Shown: positions 1 through 15,034, counted from the stretch's first letter. The stretch: 64,000 nt of DNA from Pempheris klunzingeri (GCF_042242105.1 NC_092026.1:22036691-22100690), one strand, 5' to 3'. Translations and numbers: made by a program. The notes: generated by a model not told the origin, from the letters alone.

Positions 1-223
1 GAAATGTTGATTTAAACAGATATATAAAGTTACAAATGTATAACACAAATACTAAAACTAAAAACATTAACAATTATATTACACAATACACCAAGACAAG
101 CCATGAATCAGCTTTTCATTGTTTAAATTGTATCTCTTTACTAATTTGTTTGTTATTTACAGGTACATTAAACTGTGGTCCAATAAAGAATTGCTCTTAG
201 TCGCCATTAGTCAATGAGTCAAG

Positions 224-982
224 TCAGTTCTGAATTCCTTTAGTTTCATCATGCATGAAAGCTTTCTTGTCATTGTGAAAGCCATTTCCATAATTTGGGA
301 AACTGTGTTTATCCAAAATAGTCTTTTTGTCATGATCACGAGAGAAAGGCTTAGTCTCAAAGGCATTGACGGGGAGCTTTTGAGATGAACAGATGGACAT
401 CTCTGTTTGAACTGCTTTGTGGATGACTGGTTTCTGTCCAGGTTTCTGGGTGATTGCAGGGAGGGCGAGCTGCTCCCTCTGGCCCTTCTTGTCTTCCCAC
501 AACTTCAGCAGGCGCCGTTGATTATTTGTCATGTCCTTGAGATTTTGCTGCAGTGACTGCACTTGATCCTCCAAAAGTGTTTTAGAGGTGACCGTATTTG
601 CCAACTCTGATGTCAGATCATCAATGGTCAGACTCAGTTTTCCAGCCTTCTCCACCAGGGAACTGCATTCACGGTCCTTTTCGTGCAAGTCATTGATTAT
701 GTCCTTTGTGGTCTTTCCATTGAACTTAGGGCTGCATTCCAGTCCAATCTCAGTACGAAGAGTCTTCACTTGTTTCCTCAGCTCCTTGTTGTCCATGGTC
801 AAGGTCTTCAGTTTCTGTTTCAGAGCCTCAGTTGAACGCATCCTGGACTCATACTGTCTGAGTTTCTCTCTGAGGCTGCTTTCCCTGTGCATGGCATCAT
901 CTCTTTCCTTTCTGCATTTCTCCAAAAGTTTCAGTGTCTCAAATTTGGACACTTTTTCACCTTTCCCAGTTGTGCTGGCCAT
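224..982 (-). CDS. Single-exon coiled-coil protein, family not recognised
   Basis: One uninterrupted reading frame encodes 252 aa from the ATG at 982. That ATG has a good Kozak context (A at -3, G at +4). An in-frame ATG at 1006 would add 8 residues, but an AG lies just before the MAS start, so that stretch could be intron or 5' UTR. Residues 10 to about 175 are dense in E, K, R, L and Q with heptad-like spacing (KLLEKCRKERDD, ALKQKLKTLTMDNKELRKQV), which indicates a long coiled coil. The last 75 residues are polar, rich in K, S and F, and look disordered. There is no signal peptide or membrane segment, so it is probably cytoplasmic or nuclear. The frame is much longer than any random frame in the window and has protein-like composition, so I take it as real. 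I cannot name the family. It lies downstream of yipf1 on the same strand, and an upstream non-coding exon is possible. Confidence 0.72.
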   Translation of the reverse strand: MASTTGKGEKVSKFETLKLLEKCRKERDDAMHRESSLREKLRQYESRMRSTEALKQKLKTLTMDNKELRKQVKTLRTEIGLECSPKFNGKTTKDIINDLHEKDRECSSLVEKAGKLSLTIDDLTSELANTVTSKTLLEDQVQSLQQNLKDMTNNQRRLLKLWEDKKGQREQLALPAITQKPGQKPVIHKAVQTEMSICSSQKLPVNAFETKPFSRDHDKKTILDKHSFPNYGNGFHNDKKAFMHDETKGIQN

Positions 983-2001
983 CCTATAGTGAGGTTTCCA
1001 AATCACAATGTTAAAACAAAATACATTAAAAAGGCATTTTCTTCTAGAAAAAAAAAATGTTATTACTCACAAGCTATTTGAATAGTCCTTGGGCATTGTG
1101 TTGGTAAATCCACTTCACAAGCACGAGCAGCTACTTTCATGCCTGAGACTGAGGCAGGTGACATTCCTCTAACAGGGTTATCTGTTTGACAGGCAGCTCC
1201 TGTGTAACTCAAAGCTGGGGCTAGAATGACCATTAATTAGGGCGCCACCATCCCATTGACACCGTTTCAAGTGACAATTTTTTTTCTTTCTATTTTGTTA
1301 ATTAATCTAAAAACTCTGCCCTTGTTAATCAGTGGGGATATTAAACAGACTTGGCCAGAGGTAGCCTGCATGTTAGGTGCTGACCACACACTGTGCTGGT
1401 AGAAAGAGGCTTTACATAGATAAGTAACATTTTCCACTGCAGGTGATCGGTGCATCCAAACAGTGACACACTAGATTCTATCAGTTTGCTCAACCACACG
1501 ACAGTTTAGATGGATGAGTTGGAAAAACAGTAGTAGCGGCCAAATGCCCACTTTTAAAGTTAGACGCTCTCTTTGAAATGTTAAAGTTATACCTATTAGT
1601 TACGACCTCTACCTTAAATATTTAAAATGTCCAACTGTTGAAATGCACTGGCAGCCTTTAATGCTGTCAGGGCCTGACAGAGAAGGGTCACGTTACCCAC
1701 ACGTGTGGGGTGATTCAAGGTTGTCCTACCTTAAACTTCAAGCTTACTGCAACAAAAACCTGAACAAAAAAATCTCCCTGGCATTGTAAGTATTTATATG
1801 ATACACTGAGGACTTTTTAGGCAGACACACTAATTTATCTGAATCCAGATGCTTACTAAATCAGCAAACCCTGCAGAAGGAAGATTTAGTGTTCAAATAC
1901 TTTAGATTGTTTTTTTAAAAAATGAGTTGAATTTCAGTGGCTCTGTTAAAAAGGCAATAAAATCGGTCATCTAGCACCTCTACAGTTTTCTAATTAATCA
2001 A
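983..2001. other. Spacer between the coiled-coil gene and the yipf1 3' side
   Basis: About 1 kb of AT-rich sequence with no supportable exon. It should contain the promoter and 5' UTR of the coiled-coil gene. I see no TATA box or CpG-rich core that I would commit to. Confidence 0.4.
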
Positions 2002-2076
2002 AGACTGTATAAAAGAAGTGGATGTAACTTCTGGGTCTGAAAAGTGAAGCCAACGTCCACTTCTTATATACAGTCT
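2002..2076. repeat. Short palindromic MITE-like repeat
   Basis: Two 24-bp arms, 2002-2025 and 2053-2076, are inverted copies differing at 2 positions (core agactgtata and aagaagtgga). They are separated by 27 bp. The arm sequence matches a palindromic repeat I know as common in teleost genomes. It lies just beyond the likely end of the yipf1 3' UTR. Confidence 0.7.
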
Positions 2077-2161
2077 ATGTAATGAACACATTGCATGTCA
2101 GTCTGATTTCAGGAACTTATGCCAAGAAAAGCAAATACACGTATTTGCAAAAAAGTATGTC

Positions 2162-3295
2162 TTTAATGTAGGTAAAAGCATTGTGCAAAGAATCTGTTCA
2201 CAGAGTTTAATTTGTGCTTGACAACAGATTGACTGACAACCACACTGACTGTAAATGAATCATTGTCATAACAATGATGATATTAATATTGGTGGGTCCC
2301 ACAAAGACCATGTCTTATCCCCCCCCCCATAAAACACTCAATGAGAATGGACATAATACATTTCATACATATTATCAAATGCAGTTAGTGACAATAAGAC
2401 AAATTAATAGAAAAAAAATAGATATACAAGTTGGAAATCTCTTGGACATTTAAAATAGGTCTTTGGTGTTAGTTCAGGGCACTTAAAGTCATATCAGTTG
2501 GATGGAAACACAGTAACTCCATTTGTACCTATGAAGTTCAACCCTTGAATATATTACCAACACCTATAATTGTTGTGCGATTTATACAGAAATTCCTTTA
2601 CACAAAGTATACCAGCCAGTTCCCATTAATGGAATATGAAAAATGCATATACAAATACCTTTGATGCAACCAACATTACTGCATAGACTGGTTATCTGAA
2701 TATTACAACAGAAGAACTATAGAGCGGAAAACTACCATACTAAAAGGGATCTTCTGTGCTTTGTAACATCATACCCCATTTAACTTTTTAGAACCCATCC
2801 CATTAGAAATAACATACTTCGTACCAGTGTTCATTTTCAGAGGTCACTTGGTTGAACCAAGCATACACACACTGGGTTTTAAGGTCTTCAGCCCGAATGT
2901 CTGAGAGCAGGTGAAATCCAGACGACCCATGACTTCATCACCACAGCAACCTGATTCTCTCTAATAAGGCAACAGGAGAACCTGCAATTTATAGAAGAAT
3001 AACACTTGCTTTGGGAAGGAGAAATCATGTAGAGGAAGTCCGGTGTCAGATGATGTGCTGTAGCAGGTCAAAAAAAACACACGCACGCTTGAGCCAAAGC
3101 CACTAAAGTAGGCCAACAATGTAGGAGGTCATGATTCTCAATACAATCGAATGTAAATATAAAAAGGGCCCTGGGAAAGTACAAAGTTTAAGAATATTAC
3201 CTACATGTATCAGGTTATTAGTGTATTTGTAAAATTGGATCATATTTCAAAAAGCTTCTGTGTCACTATTGTTTACCTTGACCTACAAAAGGCTT
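2162..3295 (-). other. yipf1: Probable yipf1 3' UTR
   Basis: There is no coding potential between the yipf1 stop and this point. No AATAAA occurs on the minus strand here, but ATTAAA variants lie at 2206-2211 and 2162-2167 (read on the minus strand). Either could end a 3' UTR of about 1.1 kb. A run of ten C at 2319-2328 is the only low-complexity tract. Confidence 0.35.
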
Positions 3296-6219
3296 TCATG
3301 TCGAAGACGGAGCCTTGACCGCCTGTGTTGCAGCAGACTTAGCGCTCGGTCGCATTGGTTCTGGTGTGCTGAAGAAATAGGCCTAGAAAAAACAAAAACA
3401 AATAAGGAAAAGAGGGTAAAACAACCCAGCAAAGAAGCAGTTATAGTACTGAGAGAAACTACTAATCGATCAAGATCAAAAGCCGGCGCGTCTGTGTCTA
3501 AGTGTGCAGCAAATGTTCAGTGTTACTGGAGAGAATACAGCATTCCTGCAAGCCATTCATCTTGCTCAGCCTTCAGACACAGGCTTACTTTGTAGACTAA
3601 TTACACGAATGTGACCAGACACATGATACCTCCGTGGACCTGACTGTATTCACATTAAGAAGAGCACTAACAGCCCGTTCTCACACCAGTTAGCAAATGC
3701 GGTCACAGTTTCCAATGATGCCAGTCTACCCGGAGGGACTTAACTTGACACTATCAGTCAAGTCCCAGAAACAAACTAGGAGAGAAACACAAAAATGTCC
3801 ATATAGTGTAGCGTACTGTATGTATGTGATTGACATAGACAAGTTGGGTCAAGGCTTGGCCATGCTACTGAGATCATTGAGGACAAACGATATAGAGTCA
3901 GTCATTATTGTTATCTACACCACGATGGACGGGCAGCTTGAATCGGTTGGATTAGTGAAGATGCAGTTTGCCAAAGCAAGTCAATGAATGTTGTATCGTA
4001 TTTCCCCAAGCAGATTTATTTTCCAGGTCTCTCGCATTTGTAATGAATCCAAACAGTTATGTAAAAGCTGCATCATAATTATAAAGAGCAAAATTACCTC
4101 GCAACAGACAGCAAGCAGAATGTTGAGCGCTACAATGGCCGACATGACTGTTATCATGACTTTGGGGTGGTCATCCCTGACCGCAGGCCAGAAAGTCGTC
4201 ACCAGGACCGAGCCGGAGAGGCAGAGTGCCACCACGATGGAGCACCACTTCAGCCATTCATAAGGAAGAATCCACAGAACCTGACGTGGGAAACGTGTCT
4301 ATCATTTTATGAGAACTGTTACAAGACACAATCAGTCCCCTAAATGAATTCACAATACAGGGAAACAACGTATTCATCAACTACCAAGAGTCAACTTGCA
4401 TGGAAAAGTACAGCATTGTTTTTGTGTTTTGTTGCACAGTATATGCAGCTGAGCTGAGAGGCCACTTTAAAACAGGTCTCAATAGCATTAAATGGTGCCA
4501 AATATGATATTTTATTCACTTGACTGTTGAAGATAAGGCAGGTCATATTTTTCTTACTGTCAACAAATCATAGAAAAAGACCAAATCCAACAATATATCT
4601 TATTCCTCTGTCCCATAGAGCTTCTTGTTGTCAAAAAACTATTAAAAACATCACTGAGACACACTGAGGTGACATGATCCTTCATTATCATGAACTTGGC
4701 AACTGTAGTTTATTCTGAGTCAATCCCACACACACCACCTTTCTGCCATAAGCAGTCATTAGACCACAAAAAGTTTAATTAATCACAGCTGAAACTTCTA
4801 CTCATAAAAGCATCATTTACTACATTAGTGTAATCATTTCGAATCAAAGTGATAACAGTGAATGTTATAAACTGTTACACCTGTTACTCCCAGATAAAAA
4901 ATTCAGGTCTCACCACTGCTGGAATGTAAATGACGAGGGAATATCCATACACGCAGACGATTTCCATAAAAGAGTATGACACCAAGTTCACGATCTTGTT
5001 GTTTCTCCATAACAGGAAACCCCAGAGGGAAAGCGGCACGAACCAAGCATAGCTGAAAATTGCTGTTGCAGCTATGGTCACTGGAAAACACAGCAAATTC
5101 AGAAAAAAAAAACACTTTCCTCTTGCATTCAACCTGAATATTTGAGCCCTATACACCAAAGAATAACAGCACTTACCTTTTCGAAACTCTGGCGTATATT
5201 TATAGTTTGGTTTGCCAGAGTGCACCAGAAAGTTGGATATGTTTCCACTGATGGCAATGGCGAACACAAGAGTGGTACAAATCCAGAAAGGGCCTGAAAG
5301 CACAAACGTCAAGCATTAGAACTTCAGTCTGTGTGCTCATTTAGTTTCACTAAACAACATTCATTACAAAAATTAAGCCACACTAAGGAAAAAGATTTGC
5401 CGAACCAAGAATTGTCTGACAATCTCAAATTTAGGAAATGAATGTTGAACTGTTTGCTTACCATAAAGATCAGGATTTCTCCGAAGGTGGACATGAATAA
5501 AGTTCTTTCCGGGCCATGGCATCACTGATCCAATGATTCTCTCCTTCACCTAAAAGAAATGTTAATAACCATTAAATTATGTGAGCTAATCAAAGCTGCA
5601 TTTGATCCAAAGCACTCAGGACAAACTGTGGTTAAAAGTCATTCAAATAAGCTGTAAATGTATTACGTGATGGGTCTCGATGTCAAAGAATCTCTGATAA
5701 TATTCAAATGTCCAGAAGGGGACGTTTTTCTTTTGCCCAGACAGAAGCTTCAATGGGGAAAAAAATGAATAGAAATTAATATTTGATGCAACTACATTTC
5801 ACATTATACGAAAATCCACACATGAATTAACAGCAGTTATTAGTCTTGTCCACACCTCTGCTTTGTCATCGCTGACAAGTGGGTCCTCATCATCACCATC
5901 AGGAGTGAAACCAGCAGCTTTTCTCTGCTTCTCAGGCTTGATGTCTCCATCTTCAATGCTTATGGTGACTGCATCTTTGTTGACTTCCAACAGATTGCCA
6001 GCTTCTTCAAATTCTAATTTCATGAAATGGATAAATGAACATGTGAATCAAAGGCTCTGAAGGTTTATGTAACTGAGTTGTGTATTCTTGCTATCGATGC
6101 ATCACGTTGCAGCAAGAGAAAGTAACGTTACAGTCCGCTGTGAAGCATCCTGATTCTATATTTCACTGTGGAGGACACTCACCCTTAAACTGAAACGGGT
6201 CATTTGTCGACGACGCCAT
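3296..6219 (-). CDS. yipf1: YIPF1, Yip1-domain Golgi membrane protein
   Basis: Eight coding exons: 6183-6219, 5856-6013, 5667-5747, 5462-5549, 5177-5293, 4914-5080, 4098-4280 and 3296-3382. All have GT/AG junctions in consistent phase and total 305 aa; human YIPF1 is about 306. The acidic cytosolic N-terminus carries EFEEAGNLLE. It is followed by PFWTFEYYQ (about residue 69), the family signature DLYGP (119-123), and five hydrophobic helices near 124-146, 162-185, 194-220, 228-248 and 257-277. Motifs FWICTTLVFAIAISGN, PEFRK, YAWFVPL and VCVYGYS agree more closely with YIPF1 than with its paralogue YIPF2. The family forms complexes with YIF1-type partners in ER-Golgi and Golgi membranes and helps maintain Golgi structure and vesicle traffic. 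The start is divergent from lrrc42, 949 bp away, so the two probably share promoter sequence. Neighbouring lrrc42 also supports YIPF1 rather than YIPF2. Confidence 0.93.
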
Positions 6220-7167
6220 TTACACGGATTCACTCTCAAGTTATGAGCTTCGACTCTCAGAAACTTGTCGTCAAGTTAATGTTCCGCTAACGACTGCGAA
6301 GAGAAGAAACACAGCCTTTTTTTTTTTTTTAGCTTACATGCCGATCATTTTACTTCCCCACATGCTGGTTTCAAATGTTGTAAACTAGCATCAATCAAGC
6401 AAAATAGAAAAGTTAGCTTCAGTTAGCCGCCAAGTCATCACTTGACAGCTCATCAACAGCCGATTAGCATGTAAATGTCTCACGTGACCTTAAGACGAGC
6501 AGAAAATAGCAAGAACCTCGACTGTATCATAAGACTCAAGCCATAATTTTCTTTAAACATTGCATACATACCAAATTATCTTCCAAAACCGATAAAAATC
6601 ATGTCAGCTCTTTCGGCTGAATTAGCCTTCCGTGTAACAGGAAATACTAGCGATGTAAACAAGACCTCTTCCTGTTACTCAACTTTTTCAAAGTAAGGGT
6701 TTGACCTTTTTTTAAATCTCACATTTCATTGACCGTGTCGTTGTATATTACACATCACGTTTTTATACGTTTATTCAATTGATATTGGTGCCATTTATTT
6801 TTAATTTAGGAATATCGGAGTGAGTTTCTGTTACTAGTGGACTTTTATTTTGAAGTTAACAAGCAAAAGACCTCAACTGTGTTGAGTTGTTTTACAGGCT
6901 GCAACAAGGAACTCTTAATACCTGTTAGAAACAAACACGCAAGTACCAAATAACATGGTGTAATATGCGGAATATGACGGGAAACGAAAACAGATAGTTA
7001 AAGGGTCCGACATAAGGCGTAGGGCTTCTGTTGGTCTTGGTTTTAGTTCAGCCAACGACCAGAGATTAGCTAGCTAGCGAGCCACCTTGAGGTTTTGTAA
7101 TGCTTCAGGTGCTCGGGCAGCTAGCTGACTAAACCTGCCAGGAAAAAAGAATAAGCGTGACTTCAGT
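6220..7167. promoter_or_regulatory. Divergent yipf1/lrrc42 promoter region
   Basis: These 948 bp between the two start codons must contain both 5' UTRs and promoters. Visible candidate sites are a TCACGTGAC E-box (6480-6488, one mismatch to the 10-bp TFEB/CLEAR consensus) and two ETS-type sites on opposite strands, caggaaat (6638-6645) and cttcctgtt (6668-6676). No TATA box stands out, as expected for housekeeping genes. A poly-T tract lies near 6318-6331. The sites are motif matches only. Confidence 0.55.
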
Positions 7168-8926
7168 ATGGACAATAGCACCATTTATGTCCGAGAGAGG
7201 GGCAGCCTCCGTCGTGTCAGTGATATCGTCCTGGCTCAGCCAAAGCCGGTGTCATCATGCAGAAGGACAAACCCGTTTGTGCTGAGAAAAGAGCACTTCA
7301 TTTTCACCTACAATGCAGAGGGAAGTCTGAGATACACCACAAAGTCTCTCTTTGACATCACCCTGTCATTCGTAGCTGACAACATTCACCATGTGGACTC
7401 CCTGGTGGGTTTCCCTGAACAAATAGGAGACAGACTTTTCGCAGCAGTCGAGGAGAATCGCATATTTTTAAACGCAGACATTTCTGCAAAAGCCCTGCAG
7501 TTATTCAGTGATGCATATGGGGGGATGGTGCTTGGATCCCTTTGTCTAAGAAATAGGTAAGGTATAGTGCTAATATATCACCAGCCTCCAAGTTTTTTTG
7601 GCAGATGCAGCAACATTTCTTATCCATTTTTATTCCTGCAGATTTCCACTCTTGCACGAGAGGATGGATGAAATAAAAACTTTTCATAGTTTGAAGTCTC
7701 TGGATCTGTTTGGCTGCAGACTGGGTGACGATCACGAGATTTTCCTGCATCTAACGTCCAGCTCATTAGCAAGGTAACAGTCCCAAAATACAAAGTTGTG
7801 GAGAATTTACAGAAAAGTGTCACCAATGCTTCCTCCTTTCTTCTTCAGCAGCCTGATTCAGCTTTTCATCGGTGGCAACAGTCTGTCAGATGTCGGCCTA
7901 CAAAGATTGACTGCACCTATTCGGATGATGAAGAAGGGACTGGACTGTCTGCAGTTCCTTGATGTTTCCTGTTAGTTACCAAAATACTATCTGCTTTTAT
8001 CTTGTAGTGGCAGTGCCAATACCACTACTTCCACATTTAGAGAATGAGGAAGTTGACATCCATCATATGATTCTACTTCTTCTACAGATAATCCAGTATC
8101 AGAGAGGGCCCTCAGATACCTCACGTGTCTTCCCAAACTTGAAAAACTTGATGCATCCGGGACCAGTTTCAGGGTATGACAATAATGGTTGTGTGCAGCA
8201 CGTGGCTGTGGCTTATTGTGATCCTGACACGTCATTTATACCTACAGCTTGGCACAGGACTGAAGACGACCATATGGAACCTGCTGGGGCTCATTTATTC
8301 AGAGGAACCACTGGACACCTTTGATCACTTGACATGTAAAACAGAAGGTTGGGCAGAGCAGGTAAATAATTTAAATTAAACCATAGGCTAAATGTTGCAG
8401 ATGTAGCGCAGTTTGACATCACATATACAAACGTATTGTCTCATTTTCAGGTCATACACCAGTGGGAAACAAATAGCTCACAAATGCCTAAACAGAAGAA
8501 AATTGACGAATCCAGAACATCAGCACTACGCTTTTGTAAGTTCACGTCATATTCAGTTCACATTGTAATCGCCTATTATTGGAAGTCAGGCTCAACATAA
8601 GATATTCATGAAAGGGTTTTTGTTCTTTAGTTGGCAGGCAGAAGTTTGTCAGAGAAGCACTGAATGCGGCACCTGTGGTATGTGAGAGCCAGGAAGAGGC
8701 CAAGAGAGAGAGACTGCACTTCTACAGACCTGCAGCAGCCAATCACGCCCCAGAGAGACAGACTCCTTCCACAAGAAATCACCAAGAGAAGCCTTCCCGG
8801 CACAATATCAAAAAAAGGCAGCGTCAAGCAGAAAGGTGTGACAGTTCACATCAGGACCCTCCAACAAAACGTTTATCCTCACCGACTCTGACCGCAGAGG
8901 ACCTTGACCTGTTGAACAGCTACTGA
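7168..8926 (+). CDS. lrrc42: LRRC42, leucine-rich repeat-containing protein 42
   Basis: Seven coding exons: 7168-7556, 7642-7773, 7849-7970, 8088-8173, 8248-8361, 8451-8535 and 8631-8926. Phases are consistent and total 407 aa (human about 428). The N-terminal part has the family blocks HFIFTYNAEGSLRY, SLVGFPEQI and LGSLCLRNR. Exons 2 to 4 hold the leucine-rich repeats: LKSLDLFGCRLGD, LIQLFIGGNSLSDVGL, LQFLDVSYNP and LPKLEKLDASGT. The signature KTEGWAEQ follows, then a basic low-complexity tail (KKRQRQAER) that could act as a nuclear signal. The protein ends in DLLNSY, the same last residues as the human protein. The function is poorly known; there is no catalytic motif and LRRs usually bind partners. 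Start context is good (A at -3, G at +4). It is divergent from yipf1 and convergent with tmem59. Introns are short, 74 to 117 bp. Confidence 0.94.
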
Positions 8927-9020
8927 CGTATGCATTCAACGGACAGAACAGCAACATGAGTCCGTTTTCAGGTACCACTTTTTCTGTGGATACAGGCGCT
9001 GTTGTTTATGTATTTTTATA

Positions 9021-9026
9021 AATAAA
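9021..9026 (+). terminator. lrrc42: lrrc42 polyadenylation signal AATAAA
   Basis: A canonical AATAAA 95 bp after the lrrc42 stop is followed by a GT-rich tract (gtttttgtatgtgtcc), the expected downstream element. The 3' UTR is therefore about 110-120 nt. Confidence 0.75.
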
Positions 9027-9046
9027 GTTTAGTGTTTTTGTATGTG

Positions 9047-9426
9047 TCCACTTCCATGCTTGTCATTTGCTATTTAGAAACACAAGTTAGCTGGTTTGTG
9101 TGCTCGTCAAACCAAATTGGAAGTAGACAACTGTCTCGGAGCCCCAAGAGCTCCATGCTTACAGTTTGTGCACTGGTTTTATGCTAATTTAACTGAGAAC
9201 ATTCAGCACTGAAGCACATCAACAGATATGGACCTAAAGGGAATATTGAGGCCCTGTTTTCAAGAGGGTTCCTGTGCAAGGTTTGTGTTCACTGTGTTGC
9301 AAATTTCTAAATGACTTTGTTGAAGTAGTACTGCACCAATTTAGCATTGCAATCCTAGAAAATTGTCACACACGGTGGACAGTTTTTATAAGTCAGCAAA
9401 AGTAATGCAGCAGAACCAGAAATATC
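9047..9426. other. Convergent spacer between lrrc42 and tmem59
   Basis: About 380 bp between the likely ends of the two convergent transcripts. I see no coding potential or repeat in it. Confidence 0.4.
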
Positions 9427-9432
9427 TTTATT
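9427..9432 (-). terminator. tmem59: Candidate tmem59 polyadenylation signal AATAAA
   Basis: Read on the minus strand this is AATAAA. It implies a tmem59 3' UTR of about 1.4 kb (9427-10842). No coding frame occupies that stretch. Transcript data are needed to exclude nearer variant signals. Confidence 0.4.
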
Positions 9433-10842
9433 TCACACACTCTCTAGGTGTGTTTTGCAAGTTTTTTCTACTGTGGCCTCAGCCTTCTAGCCTCAAGCAG
9501 TTTTAAGATGTTTTTTTTCCAGACATTAACTTCCTCACTTTAAAGCCACAGAAGGCCTTGTACTTTTTTTTTTTTAAACTCATGTGCAGTAGTGCTCCAA
9601 TACCTGTAAACAGACTTTGATGTGCAAAACCATTTCCATGCCCCTCTAAATCAAATTACCACAAAGCAAACATGGAGGCTAGGTAGTATTTCAATACAGA
9701 AAAAAATTACACTATGTACAGAGTGGGAGGAAAAGGGGGTTAATAGGGGGTCTAGCTTTTGCCCTTAGCCCAACTAGCAGGTTAATTCACCCAGGAATTA
9801 CACATTTTGTCTACAGTGTAATTGCTGCTTCCGAAATGTCCTCACAATCATTTAAGTGATCACATACTTCATTAACCAAATTCCAGATCTGAGGTTATCA
9901 CACCAAAACAATTACCAGCTAGGAAATTGGCTGAGTAGGCTGCCTGGAAAGTGAAAAATGGGCACATCATGCTCAAACAAGGTAGCTGGGGATTTTTAGA
10001 TTCCAACATCAGACTCAAACTCCAGTAAATGGTGGTAAACAAGTCATGCGATGGTGTATCACTGCATTTGCAAGCCTTCAAATGGCTCACTACCCCAGTG
10101 CAGACTCTGGAGTGTCATCACACAGGAAAATAGTGCCACTCTCTGCAGTACTGCATAAACAATTTGCTGCTGACAGGAACAAAAAAAAAAAAACCAAACA
10201 CTAAATGACTACATTTAAATTTGACGATATACCCCAAGTTAGCTACTGAATAAAATAATTCAAAGAGTCACACCCACGTCACTCCATTGTATTTAATTCT
10301 GATCCAACATAACAAGAACAGACGACAGTGAAGCGGGAAAGACCTACTGTAAGTACCATCACTACTGATTTTATCGTAAAATTTAATATCTGGAAATCAC
10401 TGCAGTAAAAACATGAGAATAAACGGGGAGAGTCTGCAATATTAGCACAATCTATTTTACCAAAAGTTGAGGGATTTGGGTGAAACCTGTATCACTTCAA
10501 GTCACAAATAGTTCATTTGAACAATATTCAATAAAAGAAGCACACCAATCTCCAGTTAATGCACACATCAATATTAAGAAAAATCTCCAAACCCATTTCA
10601 CTTGCCATCACTACGCTGTAATGCCTCAATCATACCAATATACAGAAAAAAAAGCCTTTTTCATCACTCCAATCTTAAAAGCTTCAAAGGGAGACGAGAC
10701 ATTATGTCGGTAATACAAAATGTTCTGAAAGTATTTACTCTTGTTTAGACCACAAGAAGCACAGGTCTTGTGCCAGGGGCTAAAAATAAACTAAACAGTA
10801 TGCATAAAGGAGCATTCTCCTTCTTTGCTACAGCTTTGGCTT

Positions 10843-13750
<2,908 letters not shown>

Positions 13751-14630
13751 TTTGCCTGCGAAAACCTAAACAAACAAACACGCTGTTCTTCCTCCTCCTT
13801 AATCGGCTTGTAATATCGCGGGAATTCGACTCTTCACGCGAGACAGTTCCTGAATGTTTTGTTGCGTTTAAATGCTCCTCGCAAACTTCTAAATTTCCTA
13901 GATAATCAAACAACAAACCGTGAGAAAATAACTTATTTTTGATCGTTTGAACGAAAGTTTCTCGTTGCCATGACTTTGAGCAGGCTAGACCCCTATGCAA
14001 TTAAGTTATGTACACTTTTAGGGCAACTCCTTTATTTCATCTTAGCATACAACCTTATTTGTGTTACATTGTGTTTGATATTAGTCTATATGGTTGTTTA
14101 ATTCTCATTATATTTTTCGTTCTGTGTCTTTTTTCCTTAGCTTTGTGTATAGTTGCACGAGTATATTGCTTGTATATTATTTTATTCCATAATCAAAGCA
14201 AAAACCTGAAGAACACTAGTTTTGCTCTCCGTTCGTCTCTTAAATACAGATATAAAATAGGATTTCACTCATTAAGAACTGCACTGGAGTAAACAGGAGA
14301 TATTCAGCTAAATTCAATAGCAGTTGTAGAGCCTGCAAAGAGGCCAAAGCATCTGTCTGGCAGATGGATAAGGATTCGAGATGAGATATTGTCACATGTT
14401 GAAATTGAAGACAGTATTTAAGGAAAAAATTGGAGATAAGACTGAACAAAAGCATATAAAAATACCTCAAATAAATCATGTGTTTCATTTTGAGAATGAG
14501 AATAATGGCAATGCATCATAATAATTGGGCATTCATTCATTTGGCAGATTATTATTATCTATTCATTTTACTGTATTTATCTATATGATTGTTTAATTAT
14601 TGAATTTTGTACCGTGTGTGCCCATGTGTA
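13751..14630. promoter_or_regulatory. tmem59 upstream region, left half of the divergent tmem59/tceanc2 spacer
   Basis: The first 250 bp next to tmem59 are comparatively GC-rich and must hold its promoter and 5' UTR. The rest (about 14000-14630) is AT-rich with no exon. No core promoter element is clear. Confidence 0.4.
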
Positions 14631-15034
14631 CAGTTGAAACCAGAAGTTTACATACACTGTATAAAAAGACACATAACCTTTTTTTTTCTCACTGCCTGAC
14701 ATTAAATCAGACTAAACGTTTTAGGTCAGTTAGGATTACCAACATTATTTCTATTTGCTAAATGCCAGAATAATGAAAGAGAGAATTTATTAGAGAATGT
14801 ATTATTACTTTCTCCAAAGTCAGAAGTTTACATACATTCCCTTAGTATTTGGCAGCATTGCCTTTAAACTGTATGACTTGGGTCAAACATTTTGGGTACC
14901 CTTCCACAAGCTTCTCACAATAGTTTGCTGGAATTTTATCCCATTCCTCCCGACAGAACTGGTGTAACAGAGTGAGAAAAAAAAAAGGTTATGTGTCTTT
15001 TTATACAGTGTATGTAAACTTCTGGTTTCAACTG
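14631..15034. mobile_element. Internally deleted Tc1-like transposon
   Basis: The 404-bp element is flanked by TA on both sides (14629-14630 and 15035-15036), the Tc1/mariner target. Terminal inverted repeats 14631-14693 and 14971-15034 are identical apart from one base in a T run and begin CAGTTGAA. The internal direct repeat cagaagtttacatacat (14821-14837) repeats part of the left end. This is the IR/DR arrangement of the Sleeping Beauty group of fish Tc1 elements. Between 14850 and 14970 the minus strand still reads CYTSSVGRNGIKFQQ, a remnant of the transposase C-terminus. The rest of the gene is gone, so the element is non-autonomous. It sits between two divergent genes. Confidence 0.88.

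Noticed and set aside
588-989. 133-aa open frame on the plus strand
   Set aside because: It is antisense to the coiled-coil frame and its serine/phenylalanine-rich composition is what a reversed E/K/L-rich gene gives.
983-1006. Upstream ATG extending the coiled-coil protein by 8 residues
   Set aside because: An AG directly before the second ATG and the better Kozak context there favour the shorter start; the extension cannot be excluded.
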